From JABDIY01 sp963803845 (GTDB lineage Bacteria; Actinomycetota; Acidimicrobiia; Acidimicrobiales; SZUA-35): a stretch of 64,000 nt of DNA. Both the position numbers and the translations under genes were made by a program. Shown here one piece after another: positions 18,601 through 26,929 of this stretch; position 1 is the first letter of the stretch; each line of letters starts with the position of its first letter. The DNA lies in NCBI GenBank assembly GCA_963803845.1, contig CAWDNZ010000004.1, positions 1,302,001 to 1,366,000 on the forward strand, given 5' to 3'. The notes beneath the pieces are model-generated. The model did not search any database. It had not been told where the DNA came from and worked only from the letters and a program-made list of their open reading frames with translations.

Positions 18601-19306
18601 AGAAGACTGGCTTCAAGCCAAGGTCGTGGTGGGGTTCTGGCCAGCAGCGGCAATCGGTGACGACATCAAGGTGTTTGCAGACGTTGAACAGAACGAGGAA
18701 CTAGCGGTGCTCCACACGCTCCGCCAGCAGGTGGTGCACGCCGACGGCCGGCCCAACTATGCGCTGGCTGACTTCATCGCTCCCGCGGCCTCCAGCGAGG
18801 ACTACATCGGAGCCTTTGCGGTCAGTACCGGATCCGAGGTGGAGGCCCGGGCGGCTCGATTTGAGGCCGAGCATGACGACTATCGGTCGATCATGCTGAA
18901 AGCTCTTGCCGACCGTTTCGCCGAAGCGTTGGCCGAATTCACCCACCACCGGGTTCGGACTGAGCTGTGGGGCTACCAATCCACCGATTTCTCAAATGAG
19001 GAACTGATCCGAGAACGCTATCGAGGTATTCGCCCTGCTCCCGGATACCCGGCCTGCCCTGATCACACGGAGAAACGCACGATCTTCGAGCTTCTCGAGG
19101 TCAGCGACCGCATCGGCGTGGAGCTCACCGAGAATTGTGCGATGACCCCGGCCGCTTCGGTGAGCGGGCTGTACTTCGCCAACGCCGACAGTCGCTACTT
19201 CGGCGTGCGCCGGGTCGCCGAAGATCAGCTGGTCGACTACGCCAATCGCAAGCGCATGACGGTAGCCGAGGCCCGGCGCTGGCTCGGCCCGGTTCTCAGC
19301 TCCTAG
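15635..19306 (+). CDS. metH: Cobalamin-dependent methionine synthase
   Basis: Transfers the methyl group of methyl-THF to homocysteine via cobalamin. The GTG at 15635 overlaps the metF stop (GTGA), giving 1223 residues, the full four-module length. In order: homocysteine-binding domain (to ~330) with zinc Cys in GLNCALG and GGCCGT; pterin-binding domain (~360-620); cobalamin cap and binding domain with DVHDIGKN, whose His760 is the cobalt ligand; and the C-terminal reactivation domain (~900-1223) with RPAPGYPACPDH for SAM binding. No cobalamin riboswitch is apparent because the gene is inside the operon. Confidence 0.97.
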   Translation: MNIGRTHHGAALRSALADRILIIDGAMGTSIQNLRLNEADFRGDRFAQHECDLAGNNDLLTITRPDVITEIHRSFAAAGADLICTNTFNSNSISQADYSLGHLARELNIEGARLARRVADEFTAENPDRPRWVVGVVGPTNRTASISPDVNDGAYRNITFDQLVATYRDAIEGLVEGGADIIMIETIFDTLNAKAAIYSLARFRQETGIDIPVMISGTITDLSGRTLSGQTAEAFWYSVRHANPLSIGLNCALGATELKAHVAELARVADVAVSAHPNAGLPNELGEYDETPDHMATVIEQMANARSLNLVGGCCGTTPAHIAAIAAAVSRHEPRVFSSKPRAMRLAGLEPAVITSESLLVNVGERTNVTGSARFAKLILNGDYEAAVAVARDQVENGAQIIDVNMDEGMLDSEEAMTRFLNLIATEPDISKVPIMVDSSKWSVIEAGLKCVQGKPIVNSISLKEGEEQFLAHAAEAQRYGAAVVVMAFDETGQAETTEHKVSVCERAYELLIKELGFAPEDIIFDPNVFAVATGIEAHAEYGLAFIEATREIMHRMPEVKVSGGLSNLSFSFRGNNPLREAMHSVFLFHAVQAGMGMVIVNAGRLPVFEDVPVELRERIEDVFFNRRPDATERLLEVASQAESSARAAATDLSWRETPVAERLVHALVHGLDEYVVEDAEEARQGSERALDVIEGPLMDGMNVVGDLFGSGKMFLPQVVKSARVMKKAVAHLEPFMAAEGGENRTAGKVIMATAKGDVHDIGKNIVGVVLRCNNYEVIDLGVMVPAAKILETARRENADIIGVSGLITPSLDEMVHVAGEMKAEGFDIPLLLGGATTSEVHTAVKVDEKYDGPVIHVTDASRAVGVVSRLLGDDHADYKTEISDRYQAIRTARSNATPQPLLPLEAARGNRVPIDWSQFEPVKPSYTGVRTLTDIHLKELRDFIDWTPFFRSWDLVGTYPKILDDKIVGEAARSLYDDAQEMLETMIEEDWLQAKVVVGFWPAAAIGDDIKVFADVEQNEELAVLHTLRQQVVHADGRPNYALADFIAPAASSEDYIGAFAVSTGSEVEARAARFEAEHDDYRSIMLKALADRFAEALAEFTHHRVRTELWGYQSTDFSNEELIRERYRGIRPAPGYPACPDHTEKRTIFELLEVSDRIGVELTENCAMTPAASVSGLYFANADSRYFGVRRVAEDQLVDYANRKRMTVAEARRWLGPVLSS

Positions 19307-19324
19307 TGACTCGAGCGGTCACGA

Positions 19325-20230
19325 TCACTGTTGTTGCTGCTGATCCGGCACGATCCGGTGGACATCGACCGAAACAGTGAGCTGGGTCATGCCGCCGTCG
19401 CTGTAGATGACTCCTTTGACCGGTGTTACGTCGTCGTAGTCTCGACCCCAGGCGGTGGTGACATAGCGGTCGTCGGCGAATTGATTGTTGGTGGGGTCGC
19501 AGTTGACCCAACCCACTCCGGGGATCAGCACGGCGGCCCATGCGTGCGAAACATCTGCGCCGATCAGTTTGGGTTGGCCGGGCGACGGAAAGGTCTCGAG
19601 GTAACCGCTCATGTAGCGAGCCGGCAGGCCGGCGGCGCGAAGGCAACCAACGGCGAGGTGGGCGAAATCTTGGCAGACACCGCCACCATTTTCGAAGAGG
19701 TCGGCGATGGTGCTGGTGACCGTGGTAGCGCTGGAATCGAACGTGAAATCGGTGTATATCCGCTTGGTGAGGTCCCGGACGCAGTTGAGCACCGGCCAGT
19801 CTTGGACCATGGACGAGAGGGCATAATTTCGCACCTGCTCGTCAAGCGGAACTCGATTTGACGCGGCGAGGAATCTCGCCGCCTCTACCCGATCGGCCGC
19901 AGCGAGTTCACTGACTTTCCGTTTAACCTCGGCGAGTGAGTCCTGAGCGGCCGGGGGGAATTGATCGTGGGGTCGGACGATGTCCACCTCACTGATGGCG
20001 GTGACCTCCAATAGCTGATGTGGTTCCCGAACCTCGAAATATGAGAGGAGATTGCCAAACGCATCCAACCGGGTAGCCATGTGAGCGGGCTGTGGTTGGA
20101 CGGTGAGCGCGGCAGAAATCACTTGTTGTTCGGGAGACGAGCGGGGCAGGAGGCACGCCTGACCATATGACGATGACACCGCGCTCTGGTAGCGATAGGT
20201 GGTGGTGTGCGTCACCGCGAATCGACTCAT
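19325..20230 (-). CDS. Transglutaminase family protein of ATP-grasp/alpha-E operon
   Basis: 301 residues with an N-terminal beta-rich domain (TTTYRYQSAVSSSYGQACL, residues 9-27) followed by the transglutaminase core. The triad is Cys186 (GGGVCQDFAHLA), His229 (VSHAWAAV) and Asp245 (WVNCDPT). The C-terminus is a Gln run. There is no signal peptide, so it is probably cytoplasmic. Its ATG overlaps the stop of the upstream fused ATP-grasp gene by four bases, making it the last gene of the operon. In related clusters this protein is predicted to cleave or transfer the peptide made by the ATP-grasp partners; no reaction has been shown as far as I know. Confidence 0.88.
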   Translation of the reverse strand: MSRFAVTHTTTYRYQSAVSSSYGQACLLPRSSPEQQVISAALTVQPQPAHMATRLDAFGNLLSYFEVREPHQLLEVTAISEVDIVRPHDQFPPAAQDSLAEVKRKVSELAAADRVEAARFLAASNRVPLDEQVRNYALSSMVQDWPVLNCVRDLTKRIYTDFTFDSSATTVTSTIADLFENGGGVCQDFAHLAVGCLRAAGLPARYMSGYLETFPSPGQPKLIGADVSHAWAAVLIPGVGWVNCDPTNNQFADDRYVTTAWGRDYDDVTPVKGVIYSDGGMTQLTVSVDVHRIVPDQQQQQ

Positions 20231-22785
20231 GATTCCTCGTTGTCACTGGTGCCCAGCGGGCGCTGCGGAGCGAGCTGAGAGAAACTGCGCTGTGCGATCG
20301 AGGCGGCCGCTTCGTTGAGCTGACGAACGAGGTCATTGAGGAATCGGCCGAGCTCGGGTCGGCTCCCGTTGGCGTCGGTCGCCGCCAGCAACTCGCAATC
20401 GACCACCCTGATCGCTGTGAGCACCTCGATAACCCCTCGTTCCTCAGGCGTGAGACCACTACTGGCGCGGCGCGGTAATCCAGCCAAAGCCTCTTGCAGC
20501 CGATCGATCTGGAAACGGAGGGAGCGGGGATTCGCCTCGTCGGTCACGAGCAAGGCCAGAATAGTTTCGACCCGGGCCTGGGAGCTATAACGCCTTCGGT
20601 AGGTGATGATGCTCTCAGTGGCGACGAGCGTGGACTCGAGGACGAGGCTGTCAACTGCGACGCTGCGTTCGGTGCCGAGGAGGGAACTAAGGAGGAGAGC
20701 CACGTGTTGGAAACGTTCGATTCGACGACCGGCCTCCATGAAGTGCCAGCCAGGATCCCGGACCATCGATTCGGCCGAAAGGCCCTGGAGGGCGAGAAGC
20801 GATTGCATTACAGAACCCAAGGTTCCCTGTAGAACGTCTTGGCGGCTCGGAGCGATTGTGGCCAGAACCTCCAGCTGCTTCTCCAGGCTGTTGGTGATCT
20901 GCCAAGTGTCGATCGACAGCTGGTCCCGGAGGGCGTCGGCATTCTCGAGAACCTTCACAATGGAATGCGCCAGCGAACCGATCCGGCTTTGATCGGAAGT
21001 GAGCGAGAATAGCTCGCTGTCGGCTTGCTCCATCAGCCGGTCAGGATCGTTGCGCTCGAACAGGAAGGCGCTGAACGTTGTGACCCGCAGCGCTTCGAGC
21101 AATGCGAGCGTTGTGCCCCAGTCGCCCATGTCGTTGGTGGTCTGAGTATTCCGACCGTCATGAACGGCCCGGAGGAGTCGGACCGCAGACTCGGCGCGCT
21201 CTGAATGACGGCCCATCCAGAACAGGTTCTCCGCCGCTCGTTCTGAAAGCCCGGGAAACGCATCTGTCCGGGGTCGGGGGCCGCTCCCGCGTCGCAGCCA
21301 GAGTTCTGAGGGTTGGTCTGGCTCGCTGGCCAGTACCCATGTGTCCTTGGCCAGCGCCCCGAGCTGGTTGGATATGAGTGGCGAGCTGTCATCGGGAGCC
21401 ACGCGGGTGAGCCCGCCTGGCATCACCGCATAGGAACCTTCACGGGCAACTGCATAGGTGCGCAAAATCGTGCGTCGCGGCTGGACGCCGTTAGCGGTGA
21501 GCGTAGGGGTGGTGGAGAGGTTGACATTCGCTTGGGCCACCCAGTGCGCAGGTTCGGCGAGAATACGGCGCCGGAGATCGTCCCGTTGAGATGTACTCAA
21601 CTCCATTGGGAATTGAACGCGGCTGGCGTGGTTTCGTGCCACCGGCTTGCACACCAGTTGGTCCAGATGGTCGATCACATAGGTGAGGCTGGAAGGCTCG
21701 CCACACCACCATGTAGCAGCGCTCGGAAGTCGAAGGTCTTGTCCCAGTAGTGCTTTGGAGATCGCCGGGAGGAAAGCGTTGAATGCGGGGTTCTCGATCG
21801 CTCCGCTGCCGAGCGTGTTGGCAACTGCGACATTGCCGCGTCGGCAGGCCTCCAGCAGACCGGGCACACCCAATCTCGATTCGGGTCGCAGTTCCAGCGG
21901 ATCGCAAAACGCCGCGTCGACTCGTCGAAGAATGACGTCCACGGGCTCCAATTGGCCGAGAGATCGAACGAAGACGGAGCTGTTCTGGACCACCAGGTCA
22001 GAGCCTTCCACCAGGCTGTAGCCCAGGTACGACGCCAAATAGGCGTGTTCGAATGCGGTTTCGGACATGGAGCCGGGGGTGAGCACCACGATTCGGGGAT
22101 CGTCGCTGCGATGAGAGCCCAGCGCCTGAAGTCCGGCCCGCAAGCTCCGAAAGTACGGGGCAACTCGGTGTACGTGGGCGTCGCGATACAGGCTGGGGAA
22201 CACGCGGGACAACACCACCCGGTCCTCCAACGCATAGCCGGCACCGGATGGCGCCTGGGCATGATCGCTGATGACCCGGAACTCGCCCTCGCTATTACGC
22301 CCGAGGTCTACTGCGTAGGTGAAGAGGTGGGAGCCGTCGGGTAGACCTATTCCCTGACACGCCGGGAGAAATCCGGGGTGGTCGAAAACCAACTCCGGCG
22401 GCAGTAGGCCCCGTTTGAGGAGGGCGCCGTCACCGTAGAGATCCCGCAGAACGAGATCCAGGAGCTCGGCCCGCTGGATCACACCGGTTTCGAGCTCGGC
22501 CCATTCCGCTGATGGCAACACATGGGGAATGGGGTCCAGCTGCCATCGCTGTGGTCGTCCGGAGTCGAGAATCCGGTAGCTGACGCCGTCGGCCTCCAAC
22601 AGACGGTCAACGTCCTCCTGCCGTTGCGAAAGTTCGCCTACACCGAGGGCCTCGAGAGCCGGCCCAACATGCAGCCAGTGTTCCCGAAATCGCCGATTCT
22701 CGGCGAGGAGCTCATCATGGCCGGTGGGAGGCGGGGCGTAACCTTGGAGAAGGCTCACGTGGCCTTGGGCTGCTGCGGTTGGCAT
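20227..22785 (-). CDS. Circularly permuted ATP-grasp protein fused to alpha-E domain
   Basis: 852 residues from ATG 22785, which overlaps the stop of the upstream gene by one base; GTG 22821 is a longer alternative. Residues ~1-500 are a circularly permuted type 2 ATP-grasp (VEGSDLVVQNSSVFV, VDVILRRVD, GGLTRVAPDD, KDTWVL). Residues ~510-852 are an alpha-E domain (AAENLFWMGRHSERAES, MEAGRRIERFQHV, ITYRRRYSSQ). The position where the partner enzyme has a glycine-rich GGKG loop reads CKPVARNHASRVQF here, so ATP binding may be lost or changed. Predicted to take part in peptide-bond formation in an uncharacterised pathway. Confidence 0.88.
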   Translation of the reverse strand: MPTAAAQGHVSLLQGYAPPPTGHDELLAENRRFREHWLHVGPALEALGVGELSQRQEDVDRLLEADGVSYRILDSGRPQRWQLDPIPHVLPSAEWAELETGVIQRAELLDLVLRDLYGDGALLKRGLLPPELVFDHPGFLPACQGIGLPDGSHLFTYAVDLGRNSEGEFRVISDHAQAPSGAGYALEDRVVLSRVFPSLYRDAHVHRVAPYFRSLRAGLQALGSHRSDDPRIVVLTPGSMSETAFEHAYLASYLGYSLVEGSDLVVQNSSVFVRSLGQLEPVDVILRRVDAAFCDPLELRPESRLGVPGLLEACRRGNVAVANTLGSGAIENPAFNAFLPAISKALLGQDLRLPSAATWWCGEPSSLTYVIDHLDQLVCKPVARNHASRVQFPMELSTSQRDDLRRRILAEPAHWVAQANVNLSTTPTLTANGVQPRRTILRTYAVAREGSYAVMPGGLTRVAPDDSSPLISNQLGALAKDTWVLASEPDQPSELWLRRGSGPRPRTDAFPGLSERAAENLFWMGRHSERAESAVRLLRAVHDGRNTQTTNDMGDWGTTLALLEALRVTTFSAFLFERNDPDRLMEQADSELFSLTSDQSRIGSLAHSIVKVLENADALRDQLSIDTWQITNSLEKQLEVLATIAPSRQDVLQGTLGSVMQSLLALQGLSAESMVRDPGWHFMEAGRRIERFQHVALLLSSLLGTERSVAVDSLVLESTLVATESIITYRRRYSSQARVETILALLVTDEANPRSLRFQIDRLQEALAGLPRRASSGLTPEERGVIEVLTAIRVVDCELLAATDANGSRPELGRFLNDLVRQLNEAAASIAQRSFSQLAPQRPLGTSDNEES

Positions 22786-23762
22786 CAGCTCGAATCGGCG
22801 GTGGCGGCCGGCCGAAACCACGTGGTGTGAATGTGGCGGTGCACTTGACTGATCGCTCGTTCGAGGCTGTCGGCGAAGCCGTGGAGATCACCGATGGCGA
22901 GTTCTTCGACGTTCGCACTTTGGAGGAAGGACTCGACTGCGGCGCACGCTGCCGTTGCATCGGGATTCCGGGGCAGTTCGAGCAGCCATCGTGAGGTCTC
23001 GGCCATACAGGACCGCACCGTGCGGGGGCAGTTGGTGTCATTGAGGAGGAAATCAAGCGTGGCGGTTGGTGAGGCGGCGACGCCCCGCCGTCGAAATGCC
23101 TGCAACATGCTGACCGATCGGAGGGTTGCGGCCCAACACAGCCCGGCGTAGGGAGCCAGGGCGTCGGTGGGGCGTCCCGTGAGCACTCCGGCGTGAACGT
23201 CCAGGACCCTGGTGGTCAGGTCGGCTCGTTCGAGCTGGCGGCCGACGGTGAAGAACGAGAATGCGTCATCGTGCGTCATGGTGTCATTCAGAATGGCCGA
23301 CAACGTTTGACAACTACGCATGATGTTGGTCAGCCACTGCCGTCGTGTTCGTCGATCGTTTGCCGGACGCCCGTCGCTATTGGCGATGGCGTGAAGTTCG
23401 ATGATGAGTTCGGCCGCTTCGATCGGCATCACCGAACGCGTAACGCGGAGGTTGTAGTGGACGCCTTCGATCGCCGTGCAAATTGAGCCGGGGTTCCCAT
23501 GATTGTGGGCGAGGTGGTCGATCACTGCTTCCTCGGTGTGCAGGTCATATTCGGGCCCCAGCTCCGTGCCAACGACGGCCAGGAGTGGTTCCCAGCCCAG
23601 GCCACCGTCCCGGGGCAGATCGATCACCAACTCGGAATGGGATTTGATGAGTCGGGCCATTCCCTCAGCTCGTTCGAGGTAACGGCCCGCCCAGTAGGCG
23701 GACTCCGCTACTCGCGAGAGGAGGATGGGGTTCTCCGGTGATGGTGCGATAGAACGGTTCAC
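22785..23762 (-). CDS. Alpha-E domain protein (DUF403)
   Basis: 325 residues from GTG 23762, overlapping the stop of the upstream ATP-grasp gene by four bases. All-helical, with the alpha-E signatures LLSRVAESAYWAGRYLERAE near the N-terminus and FFTVGRQLERADLTTRVLD in the middle, matching the C-terminal half of the next gene. Found throughout bacteria beside circularly permuted ATP-grasp and transglutaminase genes. The biochemical role is unknown; a scaffold or peptide-carrier role has been suggested on context. Confidence 0.9.
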   Translation of the reverse strand: MNRSIAPSPENPILLSRVAESAYWAGRYLERAEGMARLIKSHSELVIDLPRDGGLGWEPLLAVVGTELGPEYDLHTEEAVIDHLAHNHGNPGSICTAIEGVHYNLRVTRSVMPIEAAELIIELHAIANSDGRPANDRRTRRQWLTNIMRSCQTLSAILNDTMTHDDAFSFFTVGRQLERADLTTRVLDVHAGVLTGRPTDALAPYAGLCWAATLRSVSMLQAFRRRGVAASPTATLDFLLNDTNCPRTVRSCMAETSRWLLELPRNPDATAACAAVESFLQSANVEELAIGDLHGFADSLERAISQVHRHIHTTWFRPAATADSS

Positions 23763-25276
23763 GTGGCGTGCCGTCCGTTCCCACTGCTCTGGCGCTGCTG
23801 TTGGCCAACCAGGCGTTGTTCGACCGATTGATGGGGCCGGGCCAATTCGTCGACGATCCAGGTGTCTTTGCTGCCCCCGCCCTGTGAGCTGTTGACGATG
23901 AGCGATCCTTCCCGCAGCGCCACGCGTGTGAGCCCGCCCACACTGACGAACGGCTCGTCGCTCGAAAGCACGAACGGGCGGAGGTCGATGTGGCGAGGTG
24001 CTATCTGGCCGTCGCAGAGGGTGGGCGAGGTGGACAGGCTGAGAATTGGCTGGGCGATCCAGTTCCGGGGATCGGTCTCGATCTCGTTTCGGAGGTGTTC
24101 CAGTTCTTCCGCAGTGGCCCGGTTTCCGATCGTGACACCCTTACCTCCGGATTCGTTTGCAGGCTTGCAGACCAGGGAGTCGAGGTTGGCCAGTACATGG
24201 TGGCGATGGTCTGGCTCCATGCATCGCCATGTAGGCACGTTGGGCAGGGTCGGTTCCTCGTTCAGGTAATAACGAATGAAGTCCGGCACGTAGGAGTACA
24301 GAACCTTGTCGTCCGCAACGCCTGCCCCGGGCGCATTGGCCAGCGCTACGTTGCCCGCTCGCCATGCGGCCATCAGGCCGGCAGCCCCGAGTCTGGAGTC
24401 AGCTTGAAAGACCGCAGGATCCAGGAAAAGGTCGTCCACCCGGCGGTAGATCACGTCGACCCGGACCAGCCCTCGAACCGTCTTCATGTAGACGATGTTG
24501 TCCACCACCTGAAGGTCGGAGCCCTCTACCAGGTGAGCGCCGATCTGGGTGGCCAGCATGCCGTGTTCGTAGTAGGCCGAGTTGAAGATTCCTGGCGTGA
24601 GCAAGGCGATCACGGGCTCCACGTCTTGCCGGGGTGAAAGCTTGCTGAGCATCTTCCCCAGCTCTTCGGTGTAGTTGTCCAAGGGTTGGATGTCGAGATC
24701 TCGGAAGAGGTCGGCGAAAACTCGTTTGCTGATCTGGCGGTTCTCGAGCATGTAGGAAACGCCGGAAGGGACCCGCAGGTTGTCTTCCAGCACCATCATC
24801 TGGCCGGTGGCATCTCGGACGAGATCGGACCCGCTGATGTGAGCCCAAACCCCACCGGTGGGGTGGACACCGCAACACTCGGTGCGAAAGTTGACAGAGT
24901 CCTCCAACCACTGAGCCGGGAGGATGCCGTCGTTGACGACGTTCTGGTCGTTGTACACGTCGTCGATGAACATGTTGAGCGCCTTTAGGCGCTGGATCAG
25001 TCCCGCCGAAACCGTGTTCCATTCGGTGGCGGTGATAATACGAGGGATGACATCGATCGGCCATGCCCGGTCGATGCTGGAGCCCTCGGTGTAGAGGGTG
25101 AAGGTGATCCCCATCGATCGGATTTCGGCTTCGGCCGCATGCTGGCGCTCGACGAGAGCTGGCCCGAGGTCGGCAAGACGTTGGAACACGACCTCGTTCC
25201 CCGGCCGCGGTTTACCGTCACCATCGACCAGTTCATCGAAAGTGATCGAGGAATACCCTGTCCAGTCACTTTTCAC
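23759..25276 (-). CDS. Circularly permuted type 2 ATP-grasp protein (DUF404/DUF407)
   Basis: About 505 residues from GTG 25276, chosen because family members begin about 15-20 residues before FDELVDGDGKPRPG. AGGGGG lies only two bases before it; in-frame GTG 25339 and a start at 25387 are alternatives. Conserved elements include GVHPTGGVWAHISGSDLVRD, VLEDNLRVPSGVSYMLENR, VEGSDLQVVDNIVYM, VDVIYRRVDDLFLDP, the glycine-rich loop KPANESGGKGVTIG near residue 375 and SSQGGGSKDTWIVD. First gene of the four-gene operon. Predicted ATP-dependent amide ligase; substrate unknown. Confidence 0.9.
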   Translation of the reverse strand: MKSDWTGYSSITFDELVDGDGKPRPGNEVVFQRLADLGPALVERQHAAEAEIRSMGITFTLYTEGSSIDRAWPIDVIPRIITATEWNTVSAGLIQRLKALNMFIDDVYNDQNVVNDGILPAQWLEDSVNFRTECCGVHPTGGVWAHISGSDLVRDATGQMMVLEDNLRVPSGVSYMLENRQISKRVFADLFRDLDIQPLDNYTEELGKMLSKLSPRQDVEPVIALLTPGIFNSAYYEHGMLATQIGAHLVEGSDLQVVDNIVYMKTVRGLVRVDVIYRRVDDLFLDPAVFQADSRLGAAGLMAAWRAGNVALANAPGAGVADDKVLYSYVPDFIRYYLNEEPTLPNVPTWRCMEPDHRHHVLANLDSLVCKPANESGGKGVTIGNRATAEELEHLRNEIETDPRNWIAQPILSLSTSPTLCDGQIAPRHIDLRPFVLSSDEPFVSVGGLTRVALREGSLIVNSSQGGGSKDTWIVDELARPHQSVEQRLVGQQQRQSSGNGRHAT

Positions 25277-25460
25277 TTCCCCCTGTGTAGCGGAATTGCG
25301 TTCGGTCTGTTGCAAATGGAAGGTTTCCGGTGTCTGAACTAGTGAACGCAAAGGGCACAGCGGCTCACAATAAACTCCGTGGCGCACCGCCCTGCTGCTG
25401 TTCTTTGTGAAATGCGGACCAGTGGTCGGGCCTGCTGATGACGGCCTCTAGGCTGTTTAC

Positions 25461-26411
25461 GTGGGAGCGCAGGGGACCTTAGAAACCATCTCATTCGATC
25501 TGCCCGGGCATGTCGCCGGCAAGGTCCGAGAGGCATGGGAACTCCCTGATCAGCAGCGGTTGTTGGTCACCACCGACCGGCTGAGCGCCTTTGATCGGGT
25601 GATCGGCACCGTCGCCAACAAAGGGCAGGTCCTCAACCAACTGGCTGCATGGTGGTTCGATCAAACCAAGGACATCGTGGCGAACCATGTGATCTCCATC
25701 CCGGATCCCAATGCTCTGATCGCCATCGACGCCACTCCACTCCCGGTCGAGGTGGTCGTCCGCGGCCGGCTCACCGGCTCCACCAGCACATCGGTATTGC
25801 CCCGCTATCAGGCGGGGGAACGGGTGCTGTATGGCTATCAGCTCCCTGATGGTCTTGAGCCGCATGGCCCGCTGCCTGAACCGCTGATCACCCCCACTAC
25901 GAAGGCCGAAAAGGGGGGTCATGACCAGCCCATCACGGTTGCCGAGGTGGCCGAGTCCGGACTTGTGGAGGCCGGCCTCTGGGCCGAGATCCAAAAAGTA
26001 GCGCTGGCGGTTTTCAATCGCGGAACTGAAGTCGCCGCTGCCGCCGGATTTGTTCTGGCCGACACCAAATACGAATTTGGTCTGGCACCGGATGGAACGC
26101 TGCTGTTGATCGATGAGATGCACACACCGGACTCCAGCCGCTTCTGGGCGGTCGACTCTTTGGAGGAACGCTTGCGAAGTGGCCAGATGCCAGAAAGCTT
26201 CGACAAGGAACCCGTTCGGCTGGCGCTCTCCGCAACCGGTTATCGCGGAGAGGGGCCAATACCGGACCTCCCGCAGAGCGTGTGGGATGCGGCATCGGAG
26301 CGTTACGTAGCGTTGTATGAACGTCTCACCGGCAACCAGTTTGTGCCCGGCGAGCAACCGGCTGCGGAACGCATTGCCCGGAACCTGGCGGAAATTGTGA
26401 GGGCAGCATGA
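25461..26411 (+). CDS. purC: SAICAR synthetase PurC
   Basis: Joins CAIR and aspartate using ATP to make SAICAR. 316 residues from GTG 25461, in the longer range for the family. Recognisable segments are LLVTTDRLSAFDRVIG, the PLPVEVVVRGRLTGS phosphate/substrate region, VLADTKYEFG with the Mg-binding acidic residues LLIDEMHTPDSSRFW. It opens the large purine operon and its TGA overlaps the purE ATG by four bases. It diverges from the ATP-grasp operon, with about 185 bases between the starts. Confidence 0.95.
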   Translation: MGAQGTLETISFDLPGHVAGKVREAWELPDQQRLLVTTDRLSAFDRVIGTVANKGQVLNQLAAWWFDQTKDIVANHVISIPDPNALIAIDATPLPVEVVVRGRLTGSTSTSVLPRYQAGERVLYGYQLPDGLEPHGPLPEPLITPTTKAEKGGHDQPITVAEVAESGLVEAGLWAEIQKVALAVFNRGTEVAAAAGFVLADTKYEFGLAPDGTLLLIDEMHTPDSSRFWAVDSLEERLRSGQMPESFDKEPVRLALSATGYRGEGPIPDLPQSVWDAASERYVALYERLTGNQFVPGEQPAAERIARNLAEIVRAA

Positions 26412-26887
26412 GTTCACTCGTGGTTGTTCTCAGTGGGTCGCCTAGTGACGCAGACTGGGTCGCCAAGATTCGTAAGACCCTCGATGAACTCGACGTGCCC
26501 AACCTGTGGCGGGTGGGGTCGGCCCACAGGGTTCCTGAGCATGTTCTTTCGTTGCTTGCGCACTATGACAATGCTCCCGAGTCGGTGGTGTTCATCACCG
26601 TTGCCGGCATGAGCGATGCACTGTCCGGTTTAACCGCAGCCAACGTTGCCTCTCCAGTGATCGCCTGCCCGCCCGCCGAAAACGCTTTCGGCGGTCTGGA
26701 TGTTCTGTCCAGCCTCCGGACGCCGCCCGGTGTCGATCCGTTGACGGCCCTGCATCCCACCAATGCGGCATTGGCCGCAGCCAAGATCCTGGCGCTCCAG
26801 GATCCGGCGTTGAAAGAACGAGTTCGTGCCAATCTGGCGGCCCGAGCCCAGAAGGTCCTCGACGCCGACACCGCCCAGAATCCCTAA
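26408..26887 (+). CDS. purE: AIR carboxylase PurE, class II (animal-like) type
   Basis: 159 residues. VVVLSGSPSDADWV is the phosphate-binding start and GSAHRVPE the catalytic His segment. The second half, VFITVAGMSDALSGLTAANVASPVIACPP followed by GLDVLSSLRTPPGVD, matches class II PurE as in the carboxylase domain of animal PAICS and in Treponema, not the N5-CAIR mutase type of most bacteria. Class II enzymes carboxylate AIR directly with CO2, so no PurK is required; none is seen in the window. It is coupled to purC by an ATGA overlap, mirroring the domain order of PAICS. Confidence 0.85.
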   Translation: MSSLVVVLSGSPSDADWVAKIRKTLDELDVPNLWRVGSAHRVPEHVLSLLAHYDNAPESVVFITVAGMSDALSGLTAANVASPVIACPPAENAFGGLDVLSSLRTPPGVDPLTALHPTNAALAAAKILALQDPALKERVRANLAARAQKVLDADTAQNP

Positions 26888-26929
26888 GCGACTCACCACC
26901 CACCCACGTCACATCAGAAGGCATCACCC

